A DNA stretch of 7,685 bases from NCBI GenBank assembly GCA_964592475.1, contig CAZQEZ010000183.1:1-7685 (forward strand). The letters are read 5' to 3'. The stretch's first letter is position 1. The number at the start of each line of letters is the position of its first letter. Source of the DNA: CAZQEZ01 sp964592475 (lineage in GTDB: Bacteria; Bacteroidota; Bacteroidia; Cytophagales; Cyclobacteriaceae). Below are positions 6,790 to 7,685 of this stretch, in pieces. The notes beneath the pieces are model-generated. The model was given only the letters and a program-made list of their open reading frames with translations. It did no database searches and had not been told where the DNA came from. The position numbers were made by a program, and so were the translations under genes.

Positions 6790-6843
6790 ATAAATGTTGA
6801 TTGCAAAAGTTATCTATAATAGATATGTTTGCTTAACATTTAT
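6790..6843. promoter_or_regulatory. 54-bp nested dyad between divergent genes
   Basis: Three arm pairs share nearly one centre (6816.5 to 6818): ATAAATGTT 6790-6798 with AACATTTAT 6835-6843, GCAAA 6803-6807 with TTTGC 6828-6832, and TATCTAT 6811-6817 with ATAGATA 6819-6825 around one A. In total 21 positions pair. The inner 7-1-7 palindrome has the shape of Fur-family operators, though not their consensus. The dyad contains the predicted plus-strand promoter of the NlpC/P60 gene, and in the oxidase direction it may lie in the 5' leader, about 35 nt before the start. It could be an operator or a leader hairpin; no T-run follows on either strand. Confidence 0.55.
6801..6831 (+). promoter_or_regulatory. 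Promoter for the NlpC/P60 lipoprotein gene
   Basis: TTG at 6801-6803 and TATGTTTG at 6824-6831 match the Bacteroidota -33 and -7 elements with a 20-nt spacer, the same spacing as at proC. Transcription would start near 6838, giving a leader of about 150 nt before the ATG at 6987. That leader contains a weak stem at 6918-6938 (AATAAACT with AGTTTGTT, one T-G pair). The whole promoter lies inside the nested dyad. Confidence 0.5.
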
Positions 6844-6878
6844 GTGAAAAAATAGGCTTAAACTATTGAATTTAATTT

Positions 6879-6907
6879 CAAAGTTAGGGTAATTTAAAAT
6901 AATGTAA
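6879..6907 (-). promoter_or_regulatory. Candidate promoter of the oxidase gene
   Basis: On the minus strand TAACTTTG (6886-6879) fully matches TAnnTTTG. The best -33 candidate, TTA at 6907-6905, lies 18 nt upstream and is imperfect. Use of this site would place the whole 54-bp dyad in the oxidase leader. A second candidate is TAACTTTTG (6812-6804), which carries one extra T and lies inside the dyad. The sequence does not decide between them. Confidence 0.4.
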
Positions 6908-6986
6908 TAAATAATTCAATAAACTTATTGAGTTTGTTTGATTATTGGCTATTAGATTAAATATTGTTAAAAAATTAACCGTTACA

Positions 6987-7487
6987 ATGGAATATTCTTA
7001 TTTTTCGAAATCCTCTAATCATATCCGTTTTTTTTCTGTCATTATCATTATACTATTGGCCACTTCTTGCGCAAGTAATAAAACAAGCATCAAAAAAAAT
7101 AACACGGTTGATACTATCATTAAAACTGCCCGCTCCTACATTGGCACTCCATATAAATGGGGCGGTACTACCAGGGCTGGTATGGATTGCTCGGGGTTGT
7201 TGTATAATTCATTTCTGGTAGCAGGAATCACAATTCCACGCACCTCAAAAGACCAGGGAAAGTTTGGCAGAAAAGTAAGCTTTTACGAATTGCAACCGGG
7301 AGATTTAGTCTTCTTCTCGGCCAAAAAAGGGTCTCCTAAAGTAACACATGTAGGCTTGGTCACAGATGTGAAAGATAAGCACAATGTTCAGTTCATTCAT
7401 GCATCCAGCAGCTTAGGAGTAGTAGAAAATAACATCTACAGTAAATATTACCGCAGCATATTTGTAAAAGCAAGAAGGCCTTTATAA
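6987..7487 (+). CDS. NlpC/P60 family lipoprotein, probable peptidoglycan endopeptidase
   Basis: This protein probably cuts peptide stems of peptidoglycan (D-Glu to diamino acid bond) from the periplasmic face, anchored by a lipid. Residues 1-27 form a lipoprotein signal peptide with basic residues, the hydrophobic FFSVIIIILLA and the lipobox ATSC, giving a lipidated Cys28. The NlpC/P60 domain covers about 42-164. The triad is visible as Cys68 in MDCSG, His121 in THVGLV and His138 in FIHAS. YIGTPYKWGG (51-60) and LQPGDLVFF (102-110) are typical of the family. The 166-residue length fits a single-domain member such as Spr. An in-frame TTG at 6945 would add 14 residues, but the ATG at 6987 gives the better signal peptide. 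No clear Shine-Dalgarno is present. The gene ends in tandem stops (TAATAA), and I see no convincing terminator after it. Confidence 0.92.
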   Translation: MEYSYFSKSSNHIRFFSVIIIILLATSCASNKTSIKKNNTVDTIIKTARSYIGTPYKWGGTTRAGMDCSGLLYNSFLVAGITIPRTSKDQGKFGRKVSFYELQPGDLVFFSAKKGSPKVTHVGLVTDVKDKHNVQFIHASSSLGVVENNIYSKYYRSIFVKARRPL

Positions 7488-7637
7488 TAAAGAGCCCCTC
7501 CAGCTATTTATTGTTTATATTATTTAATTACGAACTTGTTTTGTCATCAAAATTTTATCTGTCTATCTTCACTCTTTCTATTAAACCGGTAGCAATTTGA
7601 TATTCCTATTTGAAGGGATAAATTTACAAACTAATTC

Positions 7638-7685
7638 CTAATGAGGCAACTTCTTTCTCAACAAGCCATATACCAAAGTACCAGC
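7638..7685 (-). CDS. Possible 3' end of a minus-strand gene (partial)
   Basis: On the minus strand the last bases read as AGTLVYGLLRKKLPH and then a TAG stop at 7640-7638. A hydrophobic stretch followed by a short basic tail would suit the C-terminus of a polytopic membrane protein such as a transporter. Fifteen codons are too few for identification. A second frame is also open from the window edge, reading WYFGIWLVEKEVASLGISL to a TAA at 7626-7624, so the frame is uncertain. Either reading makes the gene convergent with the NlpC/P60 gene. Confidence 0.25.
   Translation of the reverse strand, partial: AGTLVYGLLRKKLPH

Noticed and set aside
6756..6806. Upstream start of the oxidase at the ATG at 6806
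   Set aside because: The added 17 residues do not fit the family, the ATG falls inside the GCAAA arm region of the dyad, and the strong Shine-Dalgarno points to 6755.
7477..7496. Hairpin at the end of the NlpC/P60 gene (GGCCTTTA with TAAAG-A-GCC) as a terminator
   Set aside because: The stem is bulged, includes the stop codon and is followed by CCCTCCAG with no T-run.
1..7685. A new multi-gene defence, mobile or biosynthetic system
   Set aside because: Four of the five main genes are recognisable housekeeping or envelope genes in separate transcription units. There is no operon of unknown genes, no mobile-element gene and no array.

Overview
The window looks like ordinary chromosomal DNA from a low-GC member of the Bacteroidota. 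Three things suggest this. Several gene starts carry the phylum's promoter type (TTG, a spacer of about 20 nt, then TAnnTTTG). Most starts lack a clear Shine-Dalgarno sequence. The ProC, S41 peptidase and FAD/Fe-S oxidase proteins have forms I associate with that phylum. The exact genus cannot be read from the sequence. No RNA gene, CRISPR array, transposase, phage gene or toxin-antitoxin pair was seen.

Layout: positions 1-35 hold a short CTCTGTG-type repeat cluster at the window edge. At 251-1048 (+) is proC, with a well-matched promoter and a strong intrinsic terminator. The non-coding stretch 1134-1491 contains an imperfect direct repeat and a nested inverted repeat. It is followed by 1492-1950 (+), a 152-residue protein of unknown function. 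That gene meets an S41 C-terminal processing peptidase (1945-3597, -) tail to tail with a 6-bp overlap. Upstream of the peptidase, a minus-strand terminator and the peptidase promoter are packed together at 3630-3686. At 3807-6755 (-) is a 982-residue FAD/Fe-S dehydrogenase of the D-lactate/glycolate/D-2-hydroxyglutarate type. It is divergent from an NlpC/P60 lipoprotein (6987-7487, +). The last ~50 bases may hold the 3' end of a minus-strand membrane protein.

The genes do not form one pathway. They look like single-gene transcription units: proline biosynthesis, periplasmic proteolysis, cell-wall hydrolysis and oxidation of a D-2-hydroxyacid. I found no convincing new multi-gene system. The most interesting signals are non-coding: a 54-bp nested dyad between the divergent oxidase and NlpC/P60 genes (6790-6843), and the repeat-rich leader of the 152-residue protein.
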